Positions 43,605 to 53,352 are shown, counted from the stretch's first letter. The stretch: DNA of 53,731 nt from an uncultured Bacteroidales bacterium (GCA_937960415.1 CALGPK010000032.1:1-53731), one strand, 5' to 3'. The notes: generated by a model not told the origin, from the sequence alone. A program made the numbers and translations.

Positions 43605-44047
43605 ATGATTCAAATTAGATATATCACCATCTAAAATGTTGTTAAACCAAATTACAGCAATAGAAAATTTCTAATGCCATTTGAAAAAATCAATTTTTCC
43701 TGCTTGCCAATATACACCAGAAAAGTAATTTTTCTTAATATGGAAATCTATTAATTCGCTTTTTCTTAGATCTCCCAGTAAAAAACTTGTGTAAAAGACA
43801 ATACGTTAAGCAACGTTCATATTTTTTTTTCTAACTTTCGTCAAAATCGTATGAGAAATATTTTTTATTTTCAAATTTTTTGTTAAATTCGCAGTTTGAA
43901 TTGTAGCATGACATTATATTGCTATTATATTATAAATCAATTACTTGCTTTTTTTATTCAATTTAAAATAAACTGTCATTTTTCTTCGTTTAATGGTTTA
44001 ATGCTTTACTATTTGGTATAGATAATTGTTAAAGAAAGTCATAATAT
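43605..44047. other. Leader region of the primary sigma factor gene
   Basis: About 440 bases, very A/T-rich, with no gene on either strand. The best -7-like sequence on the plus strand is GCAGTTTG at 43891-43898, a poor match, so the sigA promoter is unresolved. No riboswitch or hairpin of note was found. The length is unusual for this compact genome and may hold a long 5' untranslated region. Confidence 0.4.
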
Positions 44048-44908
44048 ATGAGACAACTTAAAATTACAAAATCCATTACTAATCGTGAAAGTGCTTCGTT
44101 AGACAAGTACCTTCAGGAAATTGGTAAGGAAGAATTGATTACAGTTGAAGAAGAAGTTGAACTTGCACAGCGGATCCGCAAAGGCGATCGCGAAGCCTTA
44201 GAAAAACTAACGCGTGCCAATTTACGTTTTGTGGTATCGGTTGCCAAACAGTATCAAAATCAGGGATTAAGCCTTCCAGACCTTATCAATGAAGGGAATT
44301 TAGGCTTAATTCGTGCAGCCGAAAAATTTGATGAAACACGCGGGTTCAAATTCATCTCTTATGCTGTTTGGTGGATTCGTCAATCCATTTTGCAAGCTTT
44401 GGCCGAACAGTCGCGTATTGTTCGTTTACCTCTTAATCAGGTTGGTGCTCTTAACAAAATCAACAAAGCTTTAGCCAAATTTGAGCAAGAATACGAACGC
44501 ACCCCAACACCCGAGGAGCTGGCAGAAATTCTTGATTTGCCCAAAGAAAAGGTAATGGACACATTGAGGGTTTCGGGTCGCCACGTTTCGATGGACGCAC
44601 CGTTTGTTGAAGGAGAAGATAACAGCCTGGTCGATGTTCTCGAGAATCACGACTCACCAGTTGCCGATGGCAAACTTATCAACGAATCGCTAAAAAGGGA
44701 AATTGAGCGAGCATTAGCCACTCTCACCGAAAGAGAACGCGATATTATCCGCTACTTTTTCGGATTAGGTTGTCCGGAAAAAACACTTGAAGAAATTGGC
44801 GAAGAATTTGGCTTAACACGCGAACGTGTTCGTCAGATTAAAGAAAAAGCTATTCGACGTTTGCGTCATACTAGCCGTAGTAAACTTCTTAAACAATACC
44901 TGGGTTAA
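44048..44908 (+). CDS. rpoD: Primary sigma factor, short Bacteroidota SigA/RpoD
   Basis: A 286-residue sigma-70 that lacks region 1.1, as in other Bacteroidota. Region 1.2 ([14 protein letters not shown]), region 2 with [13 protein letters not shown] and [13 protein letters not shown], region 3, and region 4 with [27 protein letters not shown] are all present and intact. It directs core transcription from TTTG/TAnnTTTG promoters, and motifs of that kind are frequent in this window. An intrinsic terminator follows 24 bases after the stop. Confidence 0.97.
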   Translation: MRQLKITKSITNRESASLDKYLQEIGKEELITVEEEVELAQRIRKGDREALEKLTRANLRFVVSVAKQYQNQGLSLPDLINEGNLGLIRAAEKFDETRGFKFISYAVWWIRQSILQALAEQSRIVRLPLNQVGALNKINKALAKFEQEYERTPTPEELAEILDLPKEKVMDTLRVSGRHVSMDAPFVEGEDNSLVDVLENHDSPVADGKLINESLKREIERALATLTERERDIIRYFFGLGCPEKTLEEIGEEFGLTRERVRQIKEKAIRRLRHTSRSKLLKQYLG

Positions 44909-44932
44909 AACTTCAGTTGGTAATACATTTCA

Positions 44933-44965
44933 AACCGCCTGAACATTCGGGCGGTTTTTTTATCG
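44933..44965 (+). terminator. Intrinsic terminator after rpoD
   Basis: AACCGCC (44933-44939) pairs with GGCGGTT (44950-44956) around a short loop, followed by a T-run to 44961. It lies between the convergent rpoD and OmpA-family genes. On the minus strand an A/T-poor tail follows the hairpin, so it is better for the plus strand but could help both. Confidence 0.8.
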
Positions 44966-46867
44966 CAAAATTTTTATTTCCGTGCGGCGGTTCATTGCTT
45001 TGCCCTTTTCGGTACTATTGGTTGCTATTGGGTATAAGCTTCCGTAACCAATATACGATAATCGTGCAGCAGATATGTTTTTCTGTATCAAATATTCATA
45101 TACCGACTTTGCACGCTTTTCCGATAAATTTTTATTGTATATGTCTGAACCCGTATTGTCGGTGTGCCCACTTATTTCTATCTTTACATTCGGATGCTCT
45201 TTTAAAAATGTTACAACTTTATCGAGTTCTGCATACGAAGCAGGTTTAAGACGAAACGAATCGGTATCGTAAAAAATGTTGGGCAAAACGATTCGCATAC
45301 CCGGGCGTATCGTTTGAAGTTTTATTTCTTTATTATATGCCGATTGTTTGTCGTATTTTTTATCGAGTTGAACCTGTTCGGTATAAAACATATAGCCTCT
45401 GCTCGAAAAATACAAGCCATACACTTTGCCTTCTGGCAATCCAAGCAGGAATGAACCATCGAGCGAATCGGATATGATAGAATAGATAACCTTATTTTGC
45501 TCTAAATCAACTACTTCGCATTTTACCGATAAAGGCTTGCCGGTTTCTGCATCTTTCACAAAGCCCTTGAAATACGACACTTCGTCGGCCTGTGCCGGCG
45601 TTGGTAAATCAAATTCGTAAATGTCGTTTAACCCATAACCTCCTTCACGTGAAGAAGTTATGTAGGCTTTTTTACCAGAAGACGATACCACCAGACCTAT
45701 TTCGTTACGTGTTGTATTTATTGGATAGCCAAGGTTTTGGGGCTTTGTCCACTTGCCATTCTCGTCAAGACGTGAGACAAAAATATCGAATCCCCCTACT
45801 CCTAAATGACCATTTGAGCAAAAATATAAAGTTCGTCCATCGGGATGTATAAACGGTGAAGTCTCGGCCATAGGTGTATTAATGGTAGTATCAAGTAATT
45901 GCGGCTTCGACCAAAAACCCCCGGGTCTTCGATACGACACATAAATATCCGAATTACCATAACCATCTGGACGCTCACTGGCAAAATACAAAACTCTACC
46001 ATCGGGCGATATGCTGGGTTGCGACTCCCAGAACATGGTATTTATCTCTACCAGATTACGAGCTTGTGTCCATTGTCCATTTTTCAACTCAGAAAAATAT
46101 AAATCGCAAGACCCTTTACCATCGGGTCTATTGCAGGCTGCAAATACTAAATATTTACCATCGGCTGTTACCGTTTGAGCACCTTCATTTTGCCTGGTAT
46201 TGATATGACCTTTTAAAGGTTCAGCCTTTGACCAGCCTTCATCGGTCAAATAACTGATATAAAAATCTTCCTGAGTATTGTCCGATGCCGGATGGGCACC
46301 TTTGTATAAAGGTACTTTTCGGGTAAAAATGATAACGCTATCGTTGGGCGAAATATAAGGATAGTATTCGTCGCAATCGGAATTTATACCTTCACCTAAA
46401 TTGATGGGATTAAATTCAACGGGGTTTTGCATCATATTCAAAGCGTACTGGCAGCGTTTAATCTGAAATTTTGCCTTATCCGTAACGTTGCTTTTGGGTA
46501 CTAGCTTCAAAAACTTAATGTACGCATCGTTGGCTTCCTGGATATTACCCATATAAAATTCATAATTGCCTAAATAAAAGAGCATCTCTGGATTTTTTTT
46601 CTGACAATGTCTTACACCTGCTCTATAATAATAAAGAAGCGAATCGTATTGTTCTTGTGCTATAAATATTTCTGCAAGTAATTCATAAGTTTTATAATGC
46701 GAAGAATCTTCGTCTAAATTTTTTAACAAGATTATTTTTGCTTTTTCGAAATGACCTGTTTTGTAATACGACCAAGCGCCTTCGTATGCCTTATCGAGCA
46801 AAATTCTTTGCGAAAATAAATGTGAATAAGATAAAAAACACCAAAATATAGCTAACATTCTAATCAT
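44960..46867 (-). CDS. OmpA-family protein with TPR, PD40 propeller and regulatory domain (PorE-like)
   Basis: About 635 residues. A signal peptide (FWCFLSYSHLFSQ) is followed by TPR helices (about 25-140), PD40/WD40-like repeats (about 160-415, with repeated SPDGRxLYFxSxRPDGYG), a carboxypeptidase-regulatory-like domain (about 420-500), and a C-terminal OmpA domain (IEISGHTDNTGSDIYNKNLSEKRA) that binds peptidoglycan. This domain order is that of PorE of the type IX secretion system, but Bacteroidota carry several paralogues and no lipobox is seen here, so the name is not assigned. The ATG may be 46867 or 46858, since a -7 box sits 4 bases upstream of the former. Confidence 0.85.
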   Translation of the reverse strand: MIRMLAIFWCFLSYSHLFSQRILLDKAYEGAWSYYKTGHFEKAKIILLKNLDEDSSHYKTYELLAEIFIAQEQYDSLLYYYRAGVRHCQKKNPEMLFYLGNYEFYMGNIQEANDAYIKFLKLVPKSNVTDKAKFQIKRCQYALNMMQNPVEFNPINLGEGINSDCDEYYPYISPNDSVIIFTRKVPLYKGAHPASDNTQEDFYISYLTDEGWSKAEPLKGHINTRQNEGAQTVTADGKYLVFAACNRPDGKGSCDLYFSELKNGQWTQARNLVEINTMFWESQPSISPDGRVLYFASERPDGYGNSDIYVSYRRPGGFWSKPQLLDTTINTPMAETSPFIHPDGRTLYFCSNGHLGVGGFDIFVSRLDENGKWTKPQNLGYPINTTRNEIGLVVSSSGKKAYITSSREGGYGLNDIYEFDLPTPAQADEVSYFKGFVKDAETGKPLSVKCEVVDLEQNKVIYSIISDSLDGSFLLGLPEGKVYGLYFSSRGYMFYTEQVQLDKKYDKQSAYNKEIKLQTIRPGMRIVLPNIFYDTDSFRLKPASYAELDKVVTFLKEHPNVKIEISGHTDNTGSDIYNKNLSEKRAKSVYEYLIQKNISAARLSYIGYGSLYPIATNSTEKGKAMNRRTEIKILR

Positions 46868-46870
46868 GTT

Positions 46871-46901
46871 CAAAGGTATCTATAATTTTAATAAACGCAA
46901 A
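46871..46901 (-). promoter_or_regulatory. Promoter of the OmpA-family gene
   Basis: On the minus strand, a perfect TTTG (46901-46898), 19 bases, and a perfect TACCTTTG (46878-46871). The distance to the first ATG is so short that the second ATG at 46858 may be the real start. Confidence 0.55.
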
Positions 46902-46968
46902 TTGTAGTATTTCTGTATTTTTTTTTGTAGTTTTAAAGGTTAAAAATCATAGCCATTTTAGACATATA

Positions 46969-48198
46969 ATGATAGCATTCAGAAGCTTACTTTGTTTTTA
47001 CACGCTATTTTTTTTCTTTAGCACTGTTTTTGCACAGGATAAAGAACTTGCTCTCAAAATCATTTCCGACCTAACATCGGATTACTATGCAGGCAGGGGA
47101 TATCAAAAAAAAGCTGACCGAAAAACAGCTATCTACATCGAAAATCTACTCAAACAATTTCAAGTACCTAATGTTTATAGGCAGTATTTGTTTTTTCCGG
47201 TTTCTTACATTACTAAAATTAAAACTATCCAGTTTGATACTATACCAGCAAAGCCCGGCAAAAATGTAATCATTTATCATAATAGCTCGAGTATTAAAGG
47301 TACTTTTGATATCGAAAAATGTACAAAAGAAAACATTAGCGACCTTTTTATCAAAGATTTTTCCGGAAAATTCATTCTTTTCGACACATCAATTACCGAA
47401 AACACAAAATACAACAAAGAGATGTATAGTATTGTACGCACTAACCCAATAAAATGTAAAGGATTTATTATATGCAAAAGTAAAAATTTGATGCAAATTC
47501 AAAGTTCAAAAACTCTTCCGTGGGTTACACTCGAAGCCGATACTATTTTTCTGAATGCTAAACACATAACTTTAAACATAACATCCAAACATATTCCCAG
47601 ATACAAATCATCGAATGTAATAGGCTTTATACCGGGAATTAGCGATAGTATTGTTGTTTTTACTGCACATTACGATCACATGGGAATCTTAGGAAACGTG
47701 TTGTTCCCGGGCGCTAATGACAACGCAAGTGGTGTAGCTACGATACTCGACATAGGTAGAGAATTGTCTTTTAGAAAGAATAAATACAGCGTTGCTCTTA
47801 TTTTTTTTACTGGCGAGGAGCTTGGCTTACTAGGCTCATCGTATTTTGCCAATAACCCAACATTCGAACTAAGCAAAATTAAGTATTTATTCAACCTTGA
47901 CGTAATCGGTAGCGGCGAAAATGGTATAACCGTAGTTAATGGCAGTCAATTTACTGATATTGTAGAATTACTGAAAAAAATTAACGAAGAACAAAATCTT
48001 CAAATCGATATTAAAATACGTGGAGTTTCGAACAACAGCGACCATGCTCCATTCTACGAAAAAGGTGTAAAAGCGGTATTTATCTATGCTATGGGCAAAG
48101 CCGGCGGATATCATCATCCAAGCGATGTATTAGAAAATATGAGCCTTGCCAAATATAATGAAATTGTAAAATTGTTATTAACCGTTGTAAACCATTGA
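46969..48198 (+). CDS. Exported M28-family zinc aminopeptidase
   Basis: A 409-residue protein with a signal peptide (to about TVFAQ, residue 23). The M28 catalytic domain occupies about residues 210-405. Zinc and catalytic residues are in AHYDHMG, GANDNASG, TGEELG, NLDVIG and YHHPSD, all intact. The N-terminal 200 residues form a divergent insert or protease-associated-like region. It should trim peptides in the periplasm or outside. It is followed after four bases by the tricorn-like protease, so the two form a peptide-degrading pair. Confidence 0.9.
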   Translation: MIAFRSLLCFYTLFFFFSTVFAQDKELALKIISDLTSDYYAGRGYQKKADRKTAIYIENLLKQFQVPNVYRQYLFFPVSYITKIKTIQFDTIPAKPGKNVIIYHNSSSIKGTFDIEKCTKENISDLFIKDFSGKFILFDTSITENTKYNKEMYSIVRTNPIKCKGFIICKSKNLMQIQSSKTLPWVTLEADTIFLNAKHITLNITSKHIPRYKSSNVIGFIPGISDSIVVFTAHYDHMGILGNVLFPGANDNASGVATILDIGRELSFRKNKYSVALIFFTGEELGLLGSSYFANNPTFELSKIKYLFNLDVIGSGENGITVVNGSQFTDIVELLKKINEEQNLQIDIKIRGVSNNSDHAPFYEKGVKAVFIYAMGKAGGYHHPSDVLENMSLAKYNEIVKLLLTVVNH

Positions 48199-48202
48199 TA
48201 TT

Positions 48203-51200
48203 ATGAAACATCTATTACGTTTTTTGGTGTTTTTCTTGTGCGTGCATTCTATTACCATAGCTCAAGAAGAAGCTCGCCTGATGCGATTTCCGGCTATTCA
48301 TGGCAATCAGGTTGTTTTTACTTATGCTGGAGATTTATACACCGTTGATATAAGTAAAAACGATTATGCACGCAAATTAACTAACCATCAAGGGTATGAA
48401 ATGTTTGCACACTTTTCGCCCGATGGTAAATACATCGCTTTTTCGGCTCAATACGATGGAAACACCGAAGTTTATCTAATCCCCAGTACAGGTGGTGAAC
48501 CCAAGCGACTAACCTATACGCCAACATTGAAGCGCGACGATGTTTCGGATCGTATGGGACCCAACAACATAGTTACCTCGTGGACACCAGATGGAAAATA
48601 TATCGTTTACCGTTCACGCAAAAACTCTTGGAACGACTTTGTGGGGCAATTATACAAAGTATCTATTCAAGGTGGTATGAGCGAACAACTTCCTCTGTCA
48701 AGTGGAGGGTTTAACAGTTTTTCGCCCGACGGTAAAAAACTTGCCTTTAACCGTGTAATGCGTGAATTCCGCACATGGAAATATTATCAAGGTGGTATGG
48801 CCGACGATATTCGTATTTTCGACTTCGAAACAAAAAAAATCGAGAATATAACTAATCATGTTGCTCAAGATATATTCCCTATGTGGTGGAACGACGAAAT
48901 TTATTTTATCAGCGACCGCGATAGAATTATGAACCTCTTTGTTTACAACCTAAAAAACAAACAAACTACTAAAATTACCAATTTTACCGAGTATGATATT
49001 AAATTTCCTTCGTTGGGTGATGGAAAAATTATTTTCGAAAATGGTGGTTACCTTTATGTTTACACTATCGAAACTAAAGAATTAAAGAAACTCACTATTT
49101 ATCTTTCGAGCGACAATATTTTTGCTCGAAACCGTTGGATAGATGCGTCGAAAAATATACAAAGCTACGATTTAGCCCCCGACGGCAGCAGACTATTGCT
49201 CAATGCACGCGGCGATGTATGGCTACTACCAAAAGAAAAGGGCATAACCTATAACCTAACGCAAACAGCAGGTGTACACGAACGAGAAGCTAGCTTTTCG
49301 CCCGACGGTAAATACGTTGCTTACCTATCGGACGAAAGTGGGGAATATGAAATTTACCTGAAGGAGCTTTTTAGCAATAAACCGGCTATTCAACTTACCA
49401 AAGGCAACGACAACTACATATTTAGCATACTATGGTCGCCCGATAGCAAAAAACTTCTTTTCTCCGACAAAAAGTTTTACCTAAAATATGTTGATATCGA
49501 AACAAAAAATATGGTTATTGTAACACAAAGCAAAACATGGGAAATACGAGACTATTCGTGGTCGCCCGATAGTCGATGGATTGCATACACCGATCGTACA
49601 CTAAACAGCACTATGAGCCAAATATTTGTATATAATCTTACAACTAAAACCACCTCGGCCGTAACCAGCGATTGGTATTCGAGTTACAACCCAAAATTTA
49701 GCCCCGACGGAAAATACTTATTCTTTGTTTCGAATCGTGAATTTAATCCCATTTACAGCCAAACCGAGTGGAACCATGCCTACGTGGATATGGCTAAAAT
49801 TTATTTTGTAACTCTTCAAAAAGAAATACCTAATCCATTTTTACCCACCAATTCGCCAATTTTGCTCAACCAGGATACATCCAGAAAATTTACAAAAGCG
49901 ACCAACGTGCGTATTGATTTTGAAAAAATACAACAACGTGTTGCCAGTTTACCTGTTGATGCCGGCTCGTATTGGAATATTCAATTTGCCGAAAACAAAA
50001 TTTACTATGCATTTCGTTCAATATCGTCGAAAAAGTCAGTACTAAAAATGTTCGATCTTGAAAAGAAAAAAGAACAAACACTGGGCGAATACTCCGACTT
50101 TATTATTTCAGGTAATTATAAAAATATGTGCATTCGAAGCGATAATCAATTTTATATAATCGATTTACCAATCAGCAAAATAGAACTTAAAGAACCTGTA
50201 TCACTTGCAAACATGAAAATTTTGGTAGATATAACCAAAGAATGGAAACAGATATACGACGAATCGTGGCGTCAGATGCGTGATTTTCTATACGATCCTA
50301 ACATGCACGGTGTAAACTGGAAAGCAATGTATCAGAAATATCTGCCCCTTGCACAGGCTTGCAAACATCGAAACGACTTAACGTATGTAATTGGCGAACT
50401 CATTGGAGAACTAAATGTTGGGCATGCCTATGTTGGCGGAGGTGACCAACAAGCACCCGAAAAAATCTATTTAGGCCTGTTAGGAGCCGAAGTTGTTAGG
50501 CATAGCAGCGGTTATTTCCAAATAAAGAAAATCCTGAAAGGCGAAAATTGGAATAGCGATTTACGCTCGCCACTTACAGAAGTTGGTTTAAATGTTAATG
50601 AAGGGGACTTTATTCTTGCCATTAACAATAATTCGACCAAAAACATAGATGATATTTATCAATTGCTTACTAACAAAGCAAACTCTCCCATTGAGCTTAC
50701 GATATCGAATAAACCCGACGAAACTCAGGCACGTAAAGTTGTTGTTACGCCAATAGATAACGAACAATCGCTGTACTATTTCGAATGGGTGCAGAATAAC
50801 ATTCGCAAGGTAAGCGAAGCCACCAACGGTGAAGTGGGTTACATTCACATTCCCGACATGAGCGTCGAAGGACTCAACGAGTTTGTCAAATACTTCTATC
50901 CGCAGCTCAACAAAAAAGGCTTAATCATCGACGACCGTGGCAACGGCGGTGGCAATGTATCACCTATGATTATAGAACGACTAAAGCGCGAAATTGCGTT
51001 CTACGGCATGGCTCGTAACCAAATAGAAGGCGAAACACGCCCAAGACAAATGCACTTAGGACCTAAAGTAATGCTGGTAAATCAATATTCAGCCTCGGAT
51101 GGAGATTTGTTTCCGTACCAGTTTAAAAAATACAAAATTGGCAAAGTAATTGGTGTACGTACCTGGGGCGGAGTGGTAGGCATTAGGGGAAGTCTGCCTT

Positions 51201-51439
51201 TTATCGATGGCGGTTATCTTAATAGACCCGAATTTGCTCACTACGATAGCGAAGGCAAAGGCTGGATTATTGAGGGCTACGGAGTTGACCCCGATATCGT
51301 TGTTGACAACGACCCCTACAAAGAATTTATAGGCGAAGACGAACAACTTCAAAAAGCCATCGAGATAATACTCGACGAACTAGAACAAAAACCCGTAGAA
51401 AAAACTCCTATCCCACCATTCCCCGATAAATCGAAATAA
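48203..51439 (+). CDS. Tricorn-like S41 protease with beta-propeller domains
   Basis: A 1078-residue exported protein with a signal peptide (cut near TIAQ, residue 20). Two propeller-like regions made of PD40 repeats (FSPDGKYIAFSAQ and similar) cover about 30-320 and 325-590. A tricorn C1-type helical segment lies at about 670-740, a PDZ domain at about 765-850, and an S41 protease domain at about 855-1060. The catalytic Ser is in YSASDGD near residue 966, and IIDDRGNGGGNVSP holds the oxyanion region. It probably degrades peptides to small fragments. Coupled to the M28 gene. Confidence 0.92.
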   Translation: MKHLLRFLVFFLCVHSITIAQEEARLMRFPAIHGNQVVFTYAGDLYTVDISKNDYARKLTNHQGYEMFAHFSPDGKYIAFSAQYDGNTEVYLIPSTGGEPKRLTYTPTLKRDDVSDRMGPNNIVTSWTPDGKYIVYRSRKNSWNDFVGQLYKVSIQGGMSEQLPLSSGGFNSFSPDGKKLAFNRVMREFRTWKYYQGGMADDIRIFDFETKKIENITNHVAQDIFPMWWNDEIYFISDRDRIMNLFVYNLKNKQTTKITNFTEYDIKFPSLGDGKIIFENGGYLYVYTIETKELKKLTIYLSSDNIFARNRWIDASKNIQSYDLAPDGSRLLLNARGDVWLLPKEKGITYNLTQTAGVHEREASFSPDGKYVAYLSDESGEYEIYLKELFSNKPAIQLTKGNDNYIFSILWSPDSKKLLFSDKKFYLKYVDIETKNMVIVTQSKTWEIRDYSWSPDSRWIAYTDRTLNSTMSQIFVYNLTTKTTSAVTSDWYSSYNPKFSPDGKYLFFVSNREFNPIYSQTEWNHAYVDMAKIYFVTLQKEIPNPFLPTNSPILLNQDTSRKFTKATNVRIDFEKIQQRVASLPVDAGSYWNIQFAENKIYYAFRSISSKKSVLKMFDLEKKKEQTLGEYSDFIISGNYKNMCIRSDNQFYIIDLPISKIELKEPVSLANMKILVDITKEWKQIYDESWRQMRDFLYDPNMHGVNWKAMYQKYLPLAQACKHRNDLTYVIGELIGELNVGHAYVGGGDQQAPEKIYLGLLGAEVVRHSSGYFQIKKILKGENWNSDLRSPLTEVGLNVNEGDFILAINNNSTKNIDDIYQLLTNKANSPIELTISNKPDETQARKVVVTPIDNEQSLYYFEWVQNNIRKVSEATNGEVGYIHIPDMSVEGLNEFVKYFYPQLNKKGLIIDDRGNGGGNVSPMIIERLKREIAFYGMARNQIEGETRPRQMHLGPKVMLVNQYSASDGDLFPYQFKKYKIGKVIGVRTWGGVVGIRGSLPFIDGGYLNRPEFAHYDSEGKGWIIEGYGVDPDIVVDNDPYKEFIGEDEQLQKAIEIILDELEQKPVEKTPIPPFPDKSK

Positions 51440-51458
51440 AAACTAAATAAAACAAAAT

Positions 51459-51490
51459 GTTGTTGGTTTGAAATAACTTTTTTAAGTTTG
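51459..51490 (+). promoter_or_regulatory. Candidate promoter of the 51.5-53.0 kb lipoprotein pair
   Basis: GTTG (51459-51462), 20 bases, then a perfect TAAGTTTG (51483-51490). The lipoprotein ATG follows 22 bases later, so this pair has its own promoter. Confidence 0.5.
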
Positions 51491-51512
51491 CATACAATAA
51501 ATCATTAATACA

Positions 51513-52379
51513 ATGAAAAAATCATTATCATCGTTTTATGTTGTAGCTTTGTTGCTTTTCTTTTCGTGCAATAACCAAAGTAATACTCCCAAAATAGAAT
51601 TGTCAGACACTTTAGACGATCAAACCGAACAAATAAGCGAAGAACATTTTTATCAGGTACCTTCGCCCGATGAATTTATTTCGTTGCTAAAGCAGTCGAA
51701 AGCAACATACAAAGCAAACATTGTTGCTCCGTTAACCGATTATGTTTTGCCCGAGAAACAAAAAATGAATCTTGGTGTTTACGCTGCCGATATGGCATAT
51801 TTGGCAACATTTGGCAAATTTCAGGAAACCGTAAAATACTTTGGTAAAATAAAATCTTTAAGCGACCAACTGGGATTGACTAACGCCATCGAAAAAACAG
51901 CTATAGAACGCATAGAAAAAAATCTAACCAACATCGATTCACTTACATCAATTACCAGCAATTCGTTTTACAACATTATGGAGCAACTAAAACAAAACAG
52001 CGACGAAACAACCGTAGGGTTGATATATATTGGTGGCTGGATAGAAAGTATGTACATAGCGTTCCAGTTGCTTAACAAATTTGAACAAAATCATTCTATA
52101 ACACAGCGAATTGCATCGCAGAAACTCTCGTTAAATAACCTCATAATGATGCTCGAAACCATTAAAAACAAAGATACAAGTTTGCATGCGTGGATAGACC
52201 CTTTAAAAAACTTGCTCGGCATTTTGAAGTCCATAGAAGTTAAAGCAGAAGAAATCAACCATACCGATACTTCTAAAGTTGTTGTCGGAACACGGAACAC
52301 CTATCTGATTAACAAAGCAACATTCGATAAGCTAAAAACCAACGTTGAAAACCTAAGAACCGAAATGATTAAACAATAA
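51513..52379 (+). CDS. Unrecognised lipoprotein
   Basis: A 288-residue protein with a lipoprotein signal (VVALLLFFSC, lipidated Cys near residue 19), an acidic linker, then a mostly helical body (LGVYAADMAYLATFGKF, IGGWIESMYIAFQLLNKF). No named domain is recognised. It is followed after 12 bases by a second exported protein. It is not in the same reading unit as the tricorn gene, since a promoter separates them. Function unknown. Confidence 0.8.
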   Translation: MKKSLSSFYVVALLLFFSCNNQSNTPKIELSDTLDDQTEQISEEHFYQVPSPDEFISLLKQSKATYKANIVAPLTDYVLPEKQKMNLGVYAADMAYLATFGKFQETVKYFGKIKSLSDQLGLTNAIEKTAIERIEKNLTNIDSLTSITSNSFYNIMEQLKQNSDETTVGLIYIGGWIESMYIAFQLLNKFEQNHSITQRIASQKLSLNNLIMMLETIKNKDTSLHAWIDPLKNLLGILKSIEVKAEEINHTDTSKVVVGTRNTYLINKATFDKLKTNVENLRTEMIKQ

Positions 52380-52391
52380 AATTTGAATATT

Positions 52392-52994
52392 ATGAAATCA
52401 ATTATATGGCTTTTTTGTTTAATATTTTATAGTAGCTTTGTTTTCACACAAAACTGCAACGACCTTCTAAATATTCACAAAGTCGGCGTTCGTTATCCAT
52501 GGAAATACGATATACAATCGAAAAGTGCTGTGTTTTTTGCCGGTAAAAACTCTCGTGTAAACATTATATGCAGCGAAGGCAAAGATTACAAAATTTCGTT
52601 TGTTGTATCGTCACAAATTATGGAACATATCGTCATTAAAGTTACCGATGCTAATGGCAAAGTGTATTTTAACTCGGGAACCGATGAAGAACTTATCAAT
52701 ACCATTAAACAGAAAAAAGACTTTTTGCTTTCCTTAGAAAATCAAGCAATTAAAATTAAAGCAGGGAAAAAGAAAATAGAATTAGATGCTCAAATCAATA
52801 ATCTTAAATTAGAAATTCTTAAATACGAAAACGAACTTGAACAAAAACGCTATAAACCCGATACATCGTTTGAATTTACACCTGCATCTACTATGGAACT
52901 CATTGTTCAGGTTAGTGCCACCGAAAAATGTTCTGGCAAAGGTTGTGTGGCTATTGTTGTTGCCAATAAACTAAGCGAGAAACAAAGTTTCTAA
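52392..52994 (+). CDS. Unrecognised exported protein with central coiled coil
   Basis: A 200-residue protein. It has a signal peptide (SIIWLFCLIFYSSFVFTQ) and a beta-rich N-terminal domain (about 20-95, KISFVVSSQIMEHIVIKVTDANGKV). A Lys/Glu-rich coiled coil lies at about 105-155 and a short beta C-terminal part at about 160-195 includes LIVQVSATEKC. The ATG at 52392 is preferred to a TTG at 52383. Four Cys occur in the mature protein, perhaps forming disulphides. It probably works with the preceding lipoprotein. Confidence 0.78.
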   Translation: MKSIIWLFCLIFYSSFVFTQNCNDLLNIHKVGVRYPWKYDIQSKSAVFFAGKNSRVNIICSEGKDYKISFVVSSQIMEHIVIKVTDANGKVYFNSGTDEELINTIKQKKDFLLSLENQAIKIKAGKKKIELDAQINNLKLEILKYENELEQKRYKPDTSFEFTPASTMELIVQVSATEKCSGKGCVAIVVANKLSEKQSF

Positions 52995-53088
52995 TTTTTG
53001 CTTTTGTCTATATTTTTTAACCATTAGTCCTAACTAAAAAGTCGGCTTATGTATTTCGTCAATAAATTGTAGCCAGTAATCAAAAATT
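52995..53088. other. Gap before the small-ORF unit
   Basis: About 94 bases after the exported-protein gene with no gene or hairpin seen. No clear terminator follows 52994, so readthrough toward 53.3 kb is possible. Confidence 0.3.
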
Positions 53089-53120
53089 TTCGGCTAAATG
53101 GGTTTAGTGCTATAACTTTG
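53089..53120 (+). promoter_or_regulatory. Candidate promoter of a small transcription unit
   Basis: TTCG (53089-53092), 20 bases, then a perfect TAACTTTG (53113-53120). The ATG of a 56-codon frame is 12 bases further on, at 53133. Confidence 0.45.
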
Positions 53121-53132
53121 TGCAAAAAAAGC

Positions 53133-53303
53133 ATGAGCCCATTGAAGCCACATGTAAAAGTAGTAAAACGATATCCATCGACAAAACGCTCAGTTTTGTA
53201 CATTTTGGTGAGCAATGTTTATACGAACGATTCTTCCATTATACTGAAAATTTTTCCGTATTTCGATATTAGTAAATCGGGCAAAGCCGAACGCATCAAC
53301 TAA
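53133..53303 (+). CDS. Possible small basic protein, 56 residues
   Basis: An open frame of 56 codons placed between a good promoter and an intrinsic terminator. The product is Lys/Arg-rich at its N-terminus (SPLKPHVKVVKRYPSTKR), followed by a hydrophobic stretch SVLYILVSNVY. I do not recognise it. It could equally be a shadow of a non-coding RNA of about 260 nt, since codon-usage evidence in so short a frame is weak. Overlapping frames on the other strand exist and seem no better. Confidence 0.35.
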   Translation: MSPLKPHVKVVKRYPSTKRSVLYILVSNVYTNDSSIILKIFPYFDISKSGKAERIN

Positions 53304-53352
53304 CGGTTTCCATAGACTTGTTTTTTTAGTTAAGCAATGCTAGTTCGTCAAC

